The notes under the pieces: model-generated
Database searches by the model: none
Told to the model about the DNA's origin: nothing
What the model saw: the letters and a program-made list of their open reading frames with translations, nothing else
Position numbers and translations under genes: made by a program
Shown: piece after piece, positions 29,589 through 37,352 of the stretch
Numbering within the stretch: the first letter of the stretch is position 1
How the letters are laid out: each line of letters begins with the position of its first letter
DNA from: Oceanospirillaceae bacterium
GTDB taxonomy: Bacteria > Pseudomonadota > Gammaproteobacteria > Pseudomonadales > Balneatricaceae
Assembly (NCBI GenBank): GCA_016845445.1
Contig: JAERSU010000124.1
Location: 1-40,254, forward strand
Length of the DNA stretch: 40,254 nt
Direction: 5' to 3'

Positions 29589-29711
29589 AACCCGATTTCG
29601 ATAACCCCCTCACCTAGAAGAGAGAGGCGCTTCAAAATCGGGTTATGCCATATTGGCAGCGCTTTTAAAAAAGCGTTTCCCTTTAACCTTCCAGCCAGTG
29701 CGGGCTAGAAG
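29589..29711. repeat. Three consecutive hairpins in the rplN-rplX spacer
   Basis: A perfect 10-bp stem AACCCGATTT (29589-29598) / AAATCGGGTT (29635-29644) with CCTC/GAGG inside; CGCTTTT/AAAAGCG (29660-29675, very tight loop); and CTTCCAGCC/GGCTAGAAG with one mismatch (29688-29711). E. coli has only about a dozen bases here. No gene is visible. Confidence 0.75.
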
Positions 29712-29725
29712 TTAAGATCTAACTC

Positions 29726-30094
29726 TTATAGTACTTCAGGAGCCAGGGAAATAATTTTCATAAACTTCTCGGTACGTAACTCACGTGTTACAGGGCCGAA
29801 AATACGAGTACCAATTGGGGCGTCGTTAGCATTCAACAATACAGCTGAATTAACGTCAAAACGAATGATAGAACCATCCGGACGACGCACACCCTTACGA
29901 GTACGTACTACTACGGCCTTCAGTACCTGACCTTTCTTAACCTTACCGCGAGGAATTGCTTCCTTAACAGTAATTTTAATTACGTCACCGATACCGGCGT
30001 AACGACGGTGAGAACCGCCAAGAACCTTGATGCACTGTACACGCTTAGCGCCACTGTTATCAGCAACGTCAAGCATAGATTCTGTTTGAATCAT
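29726..30094 (-). CDS. rplN: 50S ribosomal protein L14
   Basis: Large-subunit protein (122 aa) at the subunit interface. [28 protein letters not shown] and [23 protein letters not shown] are diagnostic. It is the first gene of the spc operon; a promoter lies in the 120-bp gap from rpsQ. Confidence 0.98.
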   Translation of the reverse strand: MIQTESMLDVADNSGAKRVQCIKVLGGSHRRYAGIGDVIKITVKEAIPRGKVKKGQVLKAVVVRTRKGVRRPDGSIIRFDVNSAVLLNANDAPIGTRIFGPVTRELRTEKFMKIISLAPEVL

Positions 30095-30141
30095 GGTTTA
30101 CTCCAAACTTATGGGCCGATTTCTGCTTCATTTAGCCTAAA

Positions 30142-30170
30142 ATTAGCAAAATTGCTCAATTTTTAACCAA
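30142..30170 (-). promoter_or_regulatory. Possible promoter of the spc operon
   Basis: On the minus strand TTGGTT (30165-30170), a 17-base spacer, GCTAAT (30142-30147). Both hexamers are imperfect, but the gap between rpsQ and rplN is where the E. coli spc promoter lies. The region is AT-rich. Confidence 0.45.
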
Positions 30171-30214
30171 AATTACAGCAAAAACCGGGGTCCGCTGGAG
30201 CAAAGGCGTATATT

Positions 30215-30478
30215 CTACACCTTTGCTGCGCTTTCTTCAATCTTTACCAAAGACCAAGACTTGGTTTTGGAAATTGGACGCGTTTCACAAATTGTAACCA
30301 GATCGCCCAAGTTGCACTCATTGTTTTCATCATGAGCATGTATCTTGGTAGAACGCTTAACATACTTGTGATAAATCGGGTGCTTTACTCGACGCTCGAT
30401 TAGAACTGTGATGGACTTGTCCATCTTGTCGCTAACCACGCGGCCGGTGGCCATACGAGGCTGTTCAGTTGCCGTCAT
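30215..30478 (-). CDS. rpsQ: 30S ribosomal protein S17
   Basis: 16S rRNA binder of 87 residues: [42 protein letters not shown] is the family core. It is the last gene of the S10 operon, one base after rpmC. Confidence 0.98.
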   Translation of the reverse strand: MTATEQPRMATGRVVSDKMDKSITVLIERRVKHPIYHKYVKRSTKIHAHDENNECNLGDLVTICETRPISKTKSWSLVKIEESAAKV

Positions 30479-30479
30479 A

Positions 30480-30671
30480 TTAGTTACCTGCCTTTTCGTT
30501 CAGAATGGTTTTAACGCGGGCGATATCGCGACGCGCTTGTCCCAACAAGTGAGACTGAGCCAATTGGCCTGAAGCCTTTTGCATGCGCAGATTAAACTGA
30601 TCCTTCAACAGGTCCAGTAGCTGGGCTTGCAATTCGTCAACAGACTTTTCGCGTAATTCAGTAGTATTCAT
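30480..30671 (-). CDS. rpmC: 50S ribosomal protein L29
   Basis: Helical protein (63 aa) at the exit tunnel that helps bind trigger factor and SRP. It reads [37 protein letters not shown]. Its ATG overlaps the rplP stop (TAATG). Confidence 0.97.
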   Translation of the reverse strand: MNTTELREKSVDELQAQLLDLLKDQFNLRMQKASGQLAQSHLLGQARRDIARVKTILNEKAGN

Positions 30672-31084
30672 TACATCACCGTCCGCTTAACAAAAGTGGT
30701 GGCCAGAGGCAGCTTAGCAGCAGCTAAAGCAAAGGCTTCGCTGGCTAGTTGCTCGGAAACACCTTCCATTTCAAACAGGACCTTACCTGGCTGAATCTGG
30801 CAAACCCAGTATTCAACGTTACCCTTACCTTTACCTTGACGAACTTCAAGAGGCTTTTGAGTAATAGGCTTGTCCGGAAAAACGCGGATCCAGATTTTAC
30901 CGCCACGCTTGATGTGACGCGTCATTGTACGACGAGCCGCTTCAATTTGACGGGCTGTAATACGACCACGACCAGTGGCCTTTAATCCGAATTCGCCAAA
31001 GCTAACTTTACTTCCGCGATGCGCTAGGCCACGATTACGGCCTTTCTGCATTTTGCGGAACTTCATGCGCTTAGGTTGCAGCAT
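30671..31084 (-). CDS. rplP: 50S ribosomal protein L16
   Basis: Large-subunit protein (137 aa) that positions the A-site tRNA. It starts [24 protein letters not shown] and contains [29 protein letters not shown], the region with the arginine hydroxylated in E. coli. Confidence 0.98.
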   Translation of the reverse strand: MLQPKRMKFRKMQKGRNRGLAHRGSKVSFGEFGLKATGRGRITARQIEAARRTMTRHIKRGGKIWIRVFPDKPITQKPLEVRQGKGKGNVEYWVCQIQPGKVLFEMEGVSEQLASEAFALAAAKLPLATTFVKRTVM

Positions 31085-31095
31085 TGACGTATCCC

Positions 31096-31776
31096 CTACT
31101 TAGCATTCTTCTTGGTGTTACCCTTAGCAGCACGAACTTCGTCGATACCACCCAAGACTTCACCTTTGAAAATCCAGACTTTTACGCCAATGATGCCGTA
31201 TGTAGTATCGGCTTCATAAGTAGCGTAATCGATGTCGGCACGCAAGGTGTGTAGTGGTACACGACCTTCACGATACCATTCTGTGCGAGCAATCTCTGCA
31301 CCACCCAGACGACCGCCTAGCTGAATCTTGATGCCCTTGGCACCCAGACGCATGGCGTTCTGTACCGCACGCTTCATAGCGCGACGGAACATTACGCGAC
31401 GCTCCAACTGACCAGCAACACTTTGTGCTACTAGCTTGGCGTCTAGTTCTGGCTTACGAATTTCTTCGATGTTGATGTGCACTGGCACACCCATCATCTT
31501 TGAACATTCAGTGCGCAGCTTCTCTACATCTTCACCTTTCTTGCCGATAACAATACCAGGGCGAGCGGTGTGAATAGTGATGCGTGCGTTTTGCGCAGGA
31601 CGTTCGATGTCAATACGGCTCACGGAAGCGCGCTCAAGACGCTTTTCCAGGAACTCACGAACCTTCAGATCCTGCAACAAGTTCTTCGCATAGGTAGAAC
31701 GAGAAGCATACCAAGTGGAGGTATGATCCTTAACGATACCTAGGCGGATACCCGTTGGATGTACTTTTTGACCCAT
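31096..31776 (-). CDS. rpsC: 30S ribosomal protein S3
   Basis: Mouth-of-entry-channel protein with mRNA helicase role. The 226 residues begin [24 protein letters not shown] and include the KH-type loop [13 protein letters not shown] and [27 protein letters not shown]. Confidence 0.98.
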   Translation of the reverse strand: MGQKVHPTGIRLGIVKDHTSTWYASRSTYAKNLLQDLKVREFLEKRLERASVSRIDIERPAQNARITIHTARPGIVIGKKGEDVEKLRTECSKMMGVPVHINIEEIRKPELDAKLVAQSVAGQLERRVMFRRAMKRAVQNAMRLGAKGIKIQLGGRLGGAEIARTEWYREGRVPLHTLRADIDYATYEADTTYGIIGVKVWIFKGEVLGGIDEVRAAKGNTKKNAK

Positions 31777-31784
31777 GGTAACTC

Positions 31785-32117
31785 CTAAATCTCAGCGACT
31801 TTCACGGTAATATGACAAGAGCGCTTCAGGATACGATCCGCACGGCCTTTGGCACGTGGCTTGATACGCTTCATAGTCATACCTTCATCAACGAAAATGG
31901 TAGAAACCATCAATTCGTCAACGTCCAGACCGTTGTTATGTTCAGCATTAGCAATAGCAGAATCCAGAACCTTCTTAACCAACTCAGCACCCTTTTTAGG
32001 GCTGTAAGCAAGAATGTTTAAAGCTTCGTCTACGCGTTTGCCGCGAATTTGATCAGCAACCAAGCGTGCTTTTTGAGCAGAGATACGAGCACCTTTGTGC
32101 TTTGCAGTGACTTCCAT
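31785..32117 (-). CDS. rplV: 50S ribosomal protein L22
   Basis: Exit-tunnel protein. Two ATGs occur in a row; the second (32117) is seven bases from AGGAG and gives [22 protein letters not shown], matching the family start, so 110 aa. The tunnel hairpin [18 protein letters not shown] is intact. Confidence 0.97.
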   Translation of the reverse strand: MEVTAKHKGARISAQKARLVADQIRGKRVDEALNILAYSPKKGAELVKKVLDSAIANAEHNNGLDVDELMVSTIFVDEGMTMKRIKPRAKGRADRILKRSCHITVKVAEI

Positions 32118-32127
32118 CATTTATCTC

Positions 32128-32403
32128 CTAGCGCTTAGCCTTTTTGTCCGCTGCATGCCCCTTATAGGTGCGTGTAGCGGCAAATTCGCCTAGTTTATGC
32201 CCAACCATGTCTTCAGTTACGAAAACTGGTACGTGTTGGCGTCCGTTATGGACTGCAATCGTCATCCCAACAAAGTTTGGGAAGATAGTAGAGCGTCGTG
32301 ACCAAGTCTTAATTGGCTTGCGATCACCTGCTTCAACTGCAGCCTCAACCTTTTTCATCAAATGAAGGTCAATAAAAGGACCTTTCTTTAGTGAACGTGG
32401 CAC
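32128..32403 (-). CDS. rpsS: 30S ribosomal protein S19
   Basis: Head protein of 91 residues: [20 protein letters not shown], then [39 protein letters not shown]. It lies between rplB and rplV. Confidence 0.98.
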   Translation of the reverse strand: MPRSLKKGPFIDLHLMKKVEAAVEAGDRKPIKTWSRRSTIFPNFVGMTIAVHNGRQHVPVFVTEDMVGHKLGEFAATRTYKGHAADKKAKR

Positions 32404-32419
32404 AGCCGTTTCCTCTTAA

Positions 32420-33247
32420 TTATTTAGCGTTACGACGACGAACAATTAACTTGTCCGTGCGCTTGTTACTACGAGTCTTATGACCCTTAGTAGGCGTACC
32501 CCATGGAGATACTGGATGACGACCACCAGAAGTACGGCCTTCACCACCACCATGTGGGTGATCAACTGGGTTCATAGCCACACCGCGAACGGTAGGACGA
32601 ACACCACGCCAACGGGAGGCACCAGCCTTACCCAGAGAACGTAGACTATGTTCGCTGTTGCTTACTTCACCCAAAGTCGCGCGACATTCGACACGAATCT
32701 TGCGCATTTCGCCGGAACGCAGACGCAAAGTAGCGTAATCGCCTTCACGGGCTACCAACTGAACGGCAGCACCAGCGGAGCGAGCGATTTGCGCGCCTTT
32801 ACCAGCTTTCATTTCAACGCAGTGAATCACGCTACCCAGTGGGATGTTGCGCAATGGCATGCAGTTACCAGATTTGATTGGCGCATCAGCACCAGAAACA
32901 ACCTGATCACCTGCTTTCATGCCCTTGGCAGCGATGATGTAACGACGTTCACCGTCCGCGTACTTCAACAACGCGATGTTAGCGGTACGGTTTGGATCGT
33001 ATTCCAGACGCTCAACAACAGCTGGAATGCCGTCCTTGTTACGCTTGAAATCGATTACACGATAGTGCTGCTTATGACCACCACCGATGTGACGGGTAGT
33101 GATACGACCGTTGTTATTACGGCCGCCAGACTTAGATTTTTTCTCCAGCAAAGGCGCATAAGGCTTACCTTTGTGCAGATCAGCGTGCACGACTTTAACG
33201 ACGTGACGACGACCAGGAGAAGTTGGTTTGCACTTAACTACAGCCAT
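32420..33247 (-). CDS. rplB: 50S ribosomal protein L2
   Basis: Largest and highly conserved large-subunit protein (275 aa) near the peptidyl transferase centre. The loop [26 protein letters not shown] carries the conserved His. [28 protein letters not shown] lies near the N-terminus. Confidence 0.98.
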   Translation of the reverse strand: MAVVKCKPTSPGRRHVVKVVHADLHKGKPYAPLLEKKSKSGGRNNNGRITTRHIGGGHKQHYRVIDFKRNKDGIPAVVERLEYDPNRTANIALLKYADGERRYIIAAKGMKAGDQVVSGADAPIKSGNCMPLRNIPLGSVIHCVEMKAGKGAQIARSAGAAVQLVAREGDYATLRLRSGEMRKIRVECRATLGEVSNSEHSLRSLGKAGASRWRGVRPTVRGVAMNPVDHPHGGGEGRTSGGRHPVSPWGTPTKGHKTRSNKRTDKLIVRRRNAK

Positions 33248-33258
33248 GGTATTTCTCC

Positions 33259-33555
33259 TTACGCCTCACCGATGAAATCGATGTCGTGACCTTCAGCCAG
33301 ACGTACATACGCCTTACGGATATTGTCGCGCTGACCCATACCGAAGCGCGTACGCTTGGTTTTGCCCTTGGCGTTCAATACACGTACAGAAGCTACTTTA
33401 ACTTCGAACAACTGCTCAACAGCCTTCTTGATTTCTGGCTTGGTAGCGTCCGCAGCAACGCGGAAAACAACCTGACCACCGTCGTCAGCAACGATAGTAG
33501 CCTTCTCAGAAATGTGTGGACCTAGCAGTACTTTATAGATACGTTCTTGGTTCAT
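33259..33555 (-). CDS. rplW: 50S ribosomal protein L23
   Basis: Exit-tunnel docking site for trigger factor and SRP (98 aa): [48 protein letters not shown]. Its ATG overlaps the rplD stop by four bases. Confidence 0.98.
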   Translation of the reverse strand: MNQERIYKVLLGPHISEKATIVADDGGQVVFRVAADATKPEIKKAVEQLFEVKVASVRVLNAKGKTKRTRFGMGQRDNIRKAYVRLAEGHDIDFIGEA

Positions 33556-34154
33556 GACAGCATCTCCTCGATCTTCTTCAGAGCGCCTACGGTCATAATA
33601 ACCTTCTCGCTACCTACCAAGGAAACTGGGTTAACGCCAGAAGCATCAACAACGTCTACCATTGGAATGTTACGAGCCGCTAGATACAGATCAGTTTCTA
33701 CAGCTTCAGTAACCACTAGCGCGTCAGAGGCGTTCAGCTCAGCCAGCTTGGCAACCATGGCCTTAGTCTTGGCTTCAGCAATAGCGAATTCTTCCACTAC
33801 TACCAGACGCTCTTGACGTACCAGCTCAGCCAGGATGCATTGCATGGCTGCGCGGTACATTTTGCGGTTAACTTTTTGGGAATGATCCTGAGGACGAGCA
33901 GCGAAAGCACGACCACCACCAACCCAAATTGGGGAACGGATAGTACCAGCACGCGCACGACCTGTGCCCTTTTGACGCCAGGGCTTAGCACCGCCACCAC
34001 TCACTTCAGAGCGAGTCTTCTGCTTACGTGTGCCCTGACGAGCACCCGCCAGATAGGCAGTTACAACTTGATGTACAAGCGCTTCATTGAATTCACGACC
34101 GAATACGACTTCGGAAGCTTCAACGGAACCGCCTGCTGCAAGATTCAAATTCAT
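33552..34154 (-). CDS. rplD: 50S ribosomal protein L4
   Basis: Tunnel protein of 200 residues and, in E. coli, autogenous repressor of the S10 operon through transcription attenuation and translation. The tunnel loop [26 protein letters not shown] is present. Whether it controls this operon is unknown; the leader at 35279-35414 has hairpins. Confidence 0.98.
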   Translation of the reverse strand: MNLNLAAGGSVEASEVVFGREFNEALVHQVVTAYLAGARQGTRKQKTRSEVSGGGAKPWRQKGTGRARAGTIRSPIWVGGGRAFAARPQDHSQKVNRKMYRAAMQCILAELVRQERLVVVEEFAIAEAKTKAMVAKLAELNASDALVVTEAVETDLYLAARNIPMVDVVDASGVNPVSLVGSEKVIMTVGALKKIEEMLS

Positions 34155-34169
34155 GACAATCTCCTCGCC

Positions 34170-34805
34170 CTATCGCTTAATTTTAACGGTAGGTTTAACG
34201 ATCACGTCACCACCAGTAGCACCAGGCACTGCACCCTTGATCAACAGCAGATTACGTTCTGCGTCAACACGTACAACTTCTAGTTTCTGAGTAGTAACTT
34301 GCTCGGCGCCCATGTGACCCGCCATCTTCTTGCCTTTCCAGACACGACCGGGGGTTTGACATTGACCTATAGAACCGAGAGCTCGGTGGGAGATGGAGTT
34401 ACCGTGAGTGGCGTCCTGCATATGGAAGTTCCAACGCTTAATACCACCCTGAAAGCCTTTACCCTTAGATTGGCCTGTAACATCAACCTTCTGACCAGCT
34501 TCAAAACGCTCGACAGACAGTTGATCACCAACGGAGACTTCTTCGCCATCAGTACGGAATTCCCACAAACCACGACCTGCTTCAGTATTTGCTTTTGCAA
34601 AGTGACCAGCAGCGGCCTTGTTCACTCGAGATGCGCGACGTTCACCAACAGTAACCTGAATAGCTGCGTAGCCATCAGTGTCAGCGGTCTTCACCTGAGT
34701 CACACGGTTGGGATCAACCTCGATGACGGTGACTGGCACGGAAGCACCTTCTTCGGTGAATACACGGGTCATGCCCGCCTTCCGTCCGACTAAACCAATA
34801 GTCAT
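34170..34805 (-). CDS. rplC: 50S ribosomal protein L3
   Basis: Early assembly protein (211 aa) near the peptidyl transferase centre. [20 protein letters not shown] and [27 protein letters not shown] are diagnostic; the second holds the glutamine methylated by PrmB in E. coli. It is separated from rpsJ by a 161-bp structured gap. Confidence 0.98.
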   Translation of the reverse strand: MTIGLVGRKAGMTRVFTEEGASVPVTVIEVDPNRVTQVKTADTDGYAAIQVTVGERRASRVNKAAAGHFAKANTEAGRGLWEFRTDGEEVSVGDQLSVERFEAGQKVDVTGQSKGKGFQGGIKRWNFHMQDATHGNSISHRALGSIGQCQTPGRVWKGKKMAGHMGAEQVTTQKLEVVRVDAERNLLLIKGAVPGATGGDVIVKPTVKIKR

Positions 34806-34856
34806 TGTATTACCTCAAATTGCCAGTTGTGCACGGGACTGCTTACCCTCTACGGC

Positions 34857-34942
34857 TGCCGATACACGGCATTGCACGAAAATTAAATAAAGTACGTTTT
34901 TAGCGCTACCACGCTTGCCTCATAACCGCAGTTAGCGGAGGC
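34857..34942. other. Hairpins in the rpsJ-rplC spacer
   Basis: TGCCG-ATACA-CGGCA (34857-34871) and the two-level stem GCCTC(AT)AACCGC...GCGGAGGC (34917-34942) sit in a 161-bp gap. E. coli has about 30 bases here. No gene and no convincing promoter are visible; the hairpins are not followed by a T-run. Confidence 0.6.
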
Positions 34943-34966
34943 CAGTTTTAGATTCAGAATCAGGTA

Positions 34967-35278
34967 TTAACCCAAGCTGATCTGAACATCTACGCCCGCA
35001 GCAAGATCCAGCTTCATCAGAGCATCTACAGTCTTTTCTGTAGGGTCAACGATGTCCAGAACACGCTTATGGGTGCGGATTTCGTACTGATCACGCGCGT
35101 CTTTATTAACGTGCGGTGAAGTCAGAACTGTAAAACGCTCTTTGCGAGTAGGCAGTGGAATTGGACCACGAACCTGCGCGCCAGTACGCTTAGCAGTATC
35201 AACGATTTCCAACGTAGAAGAATCAATCAGACGATGATCAAAAGCCTTCAAACGAATACGGATTTTTTGGTTTTGCAT
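34967..35278 (-). CDS. rpsJ: 30S ribosomal protein S10
   Basis: Head protein and NusE antitermination factor. The frame is open five codons further, but the [19 protein letters not shown] start gives 103 aa, as in E. coli, with AAGG eight bases upstream. [33 protein letters not shown] is the core. It is the first gene of the S10 operon. It normally follows tufA closely; here a 4.8-kb accessory segment intervenes. Confidence 0.98.
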   Translation of the reverse strand: MQNQKIRIRLKAFDHRLIDSSTLEIVDTAKRTGAQVRGPIPLPTRKERFTVLTSPHVNKDARDQYEIRTHKRVLDIVDPTEKTVDALMKLDLAAGVDVQISLG

Positions 35279-35331
35279 TACCATAACCTTCATAAAAAAC
35301 GGGTTTAATCCAGCCCTAATTCAGACTGAAC

Positions 35332-35377
35332 CTAGGTTAAAAACCTAGCTGCAACAAGGTGTTTCCACCTAATCGCA
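35332..35377 (-). promoter_or_regulatory. Hairpins in the S10 operon leader
   Basis: CTAGGTT-AAA-AACCTAG (35332-35348, perfect 7-bp stem) and, upstream in the transcript, AGGTG-GAAA-CACCT (about 35358-35371, 5-bp stem closed by a GNRA-type tetraloop). They lie between the promoter and rpsJ, where E. coli has its L4-responsive leader. Whether they act the same way is inference. Confidence 0.5.
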
Positions 35378-35414
35378 AGCAATAAAGAGCCAGCCCGATT
35401 AAAAAGGGTACGAA

Positions 35415-35443
35415 ATTGTACGCGATCACACACCTTATTGCAA
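35415..35443 (-). promoter_or_regulatory. Probable promoter of the S10 operon
   Basis: On the minus strand TTGCAA (35438-35443), a 17-base spacer, TACAAT (35415-35420). It leaves a leader of about 130 nt before rpsJ. Confidence 0.8.
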
Positions 35444-35491
35444 GCCTAATTCACTCGTACTATCACCAACCACAAAACCACCTCAAACACA

Positions 35492-35520
35492 TTGACCCCA
35501 ACCGGCCCCTGACCTAGTAT
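35492..35520 (+). promoter_or_regulatory. Probable promoter of the response regulator gene
   Basis: TTGACC (35492-35497), a 17-base spacer, TAGTAT (35515-35520). A possible upstream ATG at 35519 overlaps this -10, which supports the later start at 35576. Confidence 0.6.
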
Positions 35521-35575
35521 GATGACAGCTGCAGCGGCAGCCAAATTACTTTCCAGCCAACAAGGAAGCACCACC

Positions 35576-35935
35576 ATGCCTCGCGTCCTCTTCGTTGAAG
35601 ACAACGAGTACCTTCGCAAGATCGTACCCTACACTTTAAAACAGGATGGCATTGATACCCATGCCGTGGCCACAGCAAGCGAAGCACTTGCCTGCTTAAG
35701 AGAAGAGCATTTTGATATGGTGGTCACCGATATCAACATGCCCGGTATGAATGGTTTGGAGTTAATCAGCAAGCTAAAGGCCTTGCCTGCCTATCAGGCC
35801 ACGCCCGTGCTCTGTCTCACCACCGAAATTGCCCCAGAAACCCTGGCCGAGGCAAAACAACGTGGGGCTATCGACATCGTCTTAAAGCCCTATTCACCGC
35901 AACAACTTTTAAACGCCATTCAACAGCACCTTTAA
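35576..35935 (+). CDS. Single-domain response regulator (CheY-like)
   Basis: A 119-residue receiver domain with no output domain. Acidic pocket Glu8-Asp9, phosphoacceptor Asp52 (VVTDINMPGMNG), Thr82/Thr83 (CLTTE) and Lys104 (VLKPY) are all present. The start is set by AAGGAAG seven bases before ATG 35576; the longer frame from 35519 would start inside the promoter. It may be a CheY-type protein acting on a motor or a phosphorelay shuttle; no partner kinase is adjacent. Its stop lies only 8 bases from that of the converging amt gene. Confidence 0.88.
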   Translation: MPRVLFVEDNEYLRKIVPYTLKQDGIDTHAVATASEALACLREEHFDMVVTDINMPGMNGLELISKLKALPAYQATPVLCLTTEIAPETLAEAKQRGAIDIVLKPYSPQQLLNAIQQHL

Positions 35936-35943
35936 CAGCATGC

Positions 35944-37128
35944 CTACATCAATAGGCGCAGGGCAGCACGCTCAGCGACAACCTGCACTCGCATGGGCCA
36001 CCTGCGATGCAACCAGCCCAGCAGGACATAGGCCACAGTAAATGACCACAGACCAACGAGCACCACACCAAGCACCTGCACCGCCAACTGCTGCCAAAAA
36101 CCCAAACCAGTGGCTAACAGCTGTTGATCAGCAGCCAAGGCCACAGCCACACCACCCCAACTACCCGCAACGGCATGCACCGACACAGCACCAACCACAT
36201 CATCAACACCACGCCGGGCCAGCCACTGGGCCGACCAATTAGCCAGCAAAGCACCCACTAGGGCCACCACAACCACCTGATTAAAATGCACGGCATGTGC
36301 CATCGCCGTAACACTTACAAGGCCAGCCAACATGCCATTTAGAGCAGGCAATAATTGCGGCCAACCTTTATACCACCAGGACCACACCAAACCACCGGTA
36401 GCACCCACCAAGCCGGCCAATAAGGTATTGCCAACAACCTTTATAGTCACCTCACCAAAACCAGTTACCGAGCCACCATTAAAACCAACCCAGCCGATAA
36501 ACAGCACCAATACGCCAGCCGCTGCCAAGGGTTGATTCTGCCCCTTTAAGGGCTCATAACCAGCATCAAAACGCCCGGTACGCGGACCAATCACCATCAC
36601 CGCCGCCAATGCCACCCAACCGCCTACAGCGTGAACCACGGTGGCCCCAGCAAGATCCACAAACCCCAATTGCACCAACCAACCAATGCTGGTTGAAACC
36701 TGCGCCACAGCACCACCCCACACCCAGTGGGCAATGACCGGATAGATCAGCACTGCCATGATCAACACCAAGGTTAAATAACCACGAAACGCCATGCGCT
36801 CGGCCACCGCGCCGGAAACGATGGTCGCCGCAGTACCAGCAAACATCATTTGATAGAAAAAAGTGAGTTCTAAATCGGCCTGCCCGCCAACAAAGAACAA
36901 CCAAGGTAACAGGCTATCCATGCGCCACTCAGCGAAGATGAGCGCAAAACCAAAGGCCCAAAATAGAATCAACGAAAGCGTTAGGTCAGCCAAGTTTTTC
37001 ATGGCAATATTGACGGAGTTTTTGCGTCTTACCTGACCATTTTCAAGCAACAGAAAACCCACCTGCATGAAGAGCACCAACAGGGTACACACAAGTAGCC
37101 AAAGCAGTTCAATATTGCTATTCATCAT
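35944..37128 (-). CDS. amt: Ammonium transporter, Amt family
   Basis: About eleven membrane helices in 394 residues. Pore residues are in place: FAGTAATIVSGAVAER, IAHWVWGG with Trp137, VDLAGATVVHAVGG with Asp158 and His166, FNGGS, and DDVVGAVSVHAVAGSWG with His318, so the twin-His pathway is intact. The C-terminus, RWPMRVQVVAERAALRLLM, lacks the GLD..HGE.AY tail through which GlnK regulates AmtB. No glnK lies nearby. Two ATGs stand in a row at the start; either could be used. It converges with the response regulator and diverges from fusA2. Confidence 0.9.
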   Translation of the reverse strand: MMNSNIELLWLLVCTLLVLFMQVGFLLLENGQVRRKNSVNIAMKNLADLTLSLILFWAFGFALIFAEWRMDSLLPWLFFVGGQADLELTFFYQMMFAGTAATIVSGAVAERMAFRGYLTLVLIMAVLIYPVIAHWVWGGAVAQVSTSIGWLVQLGFVDLAGATVVHAVGGWVALAAVMVIGPRTGRFDAGYEPLKGQNQPLAAAGVLVLFIGWVGFNGGSVTGFGEVTIKVVGNTLLAGLVGATGGLVWSWWYKGWPQLLPALNGMLAGLVSVTAMAHAVHFNQVVVVALVGALLANWSAQWLARRGVDDVVGAVSVHAVAGSWGGVAVALAADQQLLATGLGFWQQLAVQVLGVVLVGLWSFTVAYVLLGWLHRRWPMRVQVVAERAALRLLM

Positions 37129-37250
37129 CTCTCAATAGATTGGGTTTATTATTGTTACCCTCAAGACTACCACTTTTAACGCCTAAATCAGCTTTATCTA
37201 AGGGTTTTTTGCATGAAATGGGCATTTCCATGTTTGGTGTACATATTTTG

Positions 37251-37280
37251 TTCGATTTTAGTATTAGTATCCTGTATAAT
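37251..37280 (+). promoter_or_regulatory. Probable promoter of fusA2
   Basis: TTCGAT (37251-37256), an 18-base spacer, TATAAT (37275-37280), about 70 bases before the ATG. The rest of the 224-bp amt-fusA2 gap is AT-rich; CATGAAAT...ATTTCCATG (37213-37232) upstream is a weak dyad. Confidence 0.6.
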
Positions 37281-37352
37281 TCGCGCACCTTTTTTCCTCT
37301 GTCTGTTTTATAAATGGACAGGCAGATATTAATTAGATAACCGAGAACCGAA

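Noticed and set aside
32648-33289. A 213-codon open frame antisense to rplB
   Set aside because: Lies entirely inside L2 coding sequence on the opposite strand; its Thr/Asn-rich translation is a shadow of biased codon use. No ribosome site or family match.
37213-37232. CATGAAAT/ATTTCCATG dyad in the amt-fusA2 gap as an operator
   Set aside because: The arms need a one-base bulge and are AT-rich; could be chance. No sigma54 GG-N10-GC site for amt was found either.
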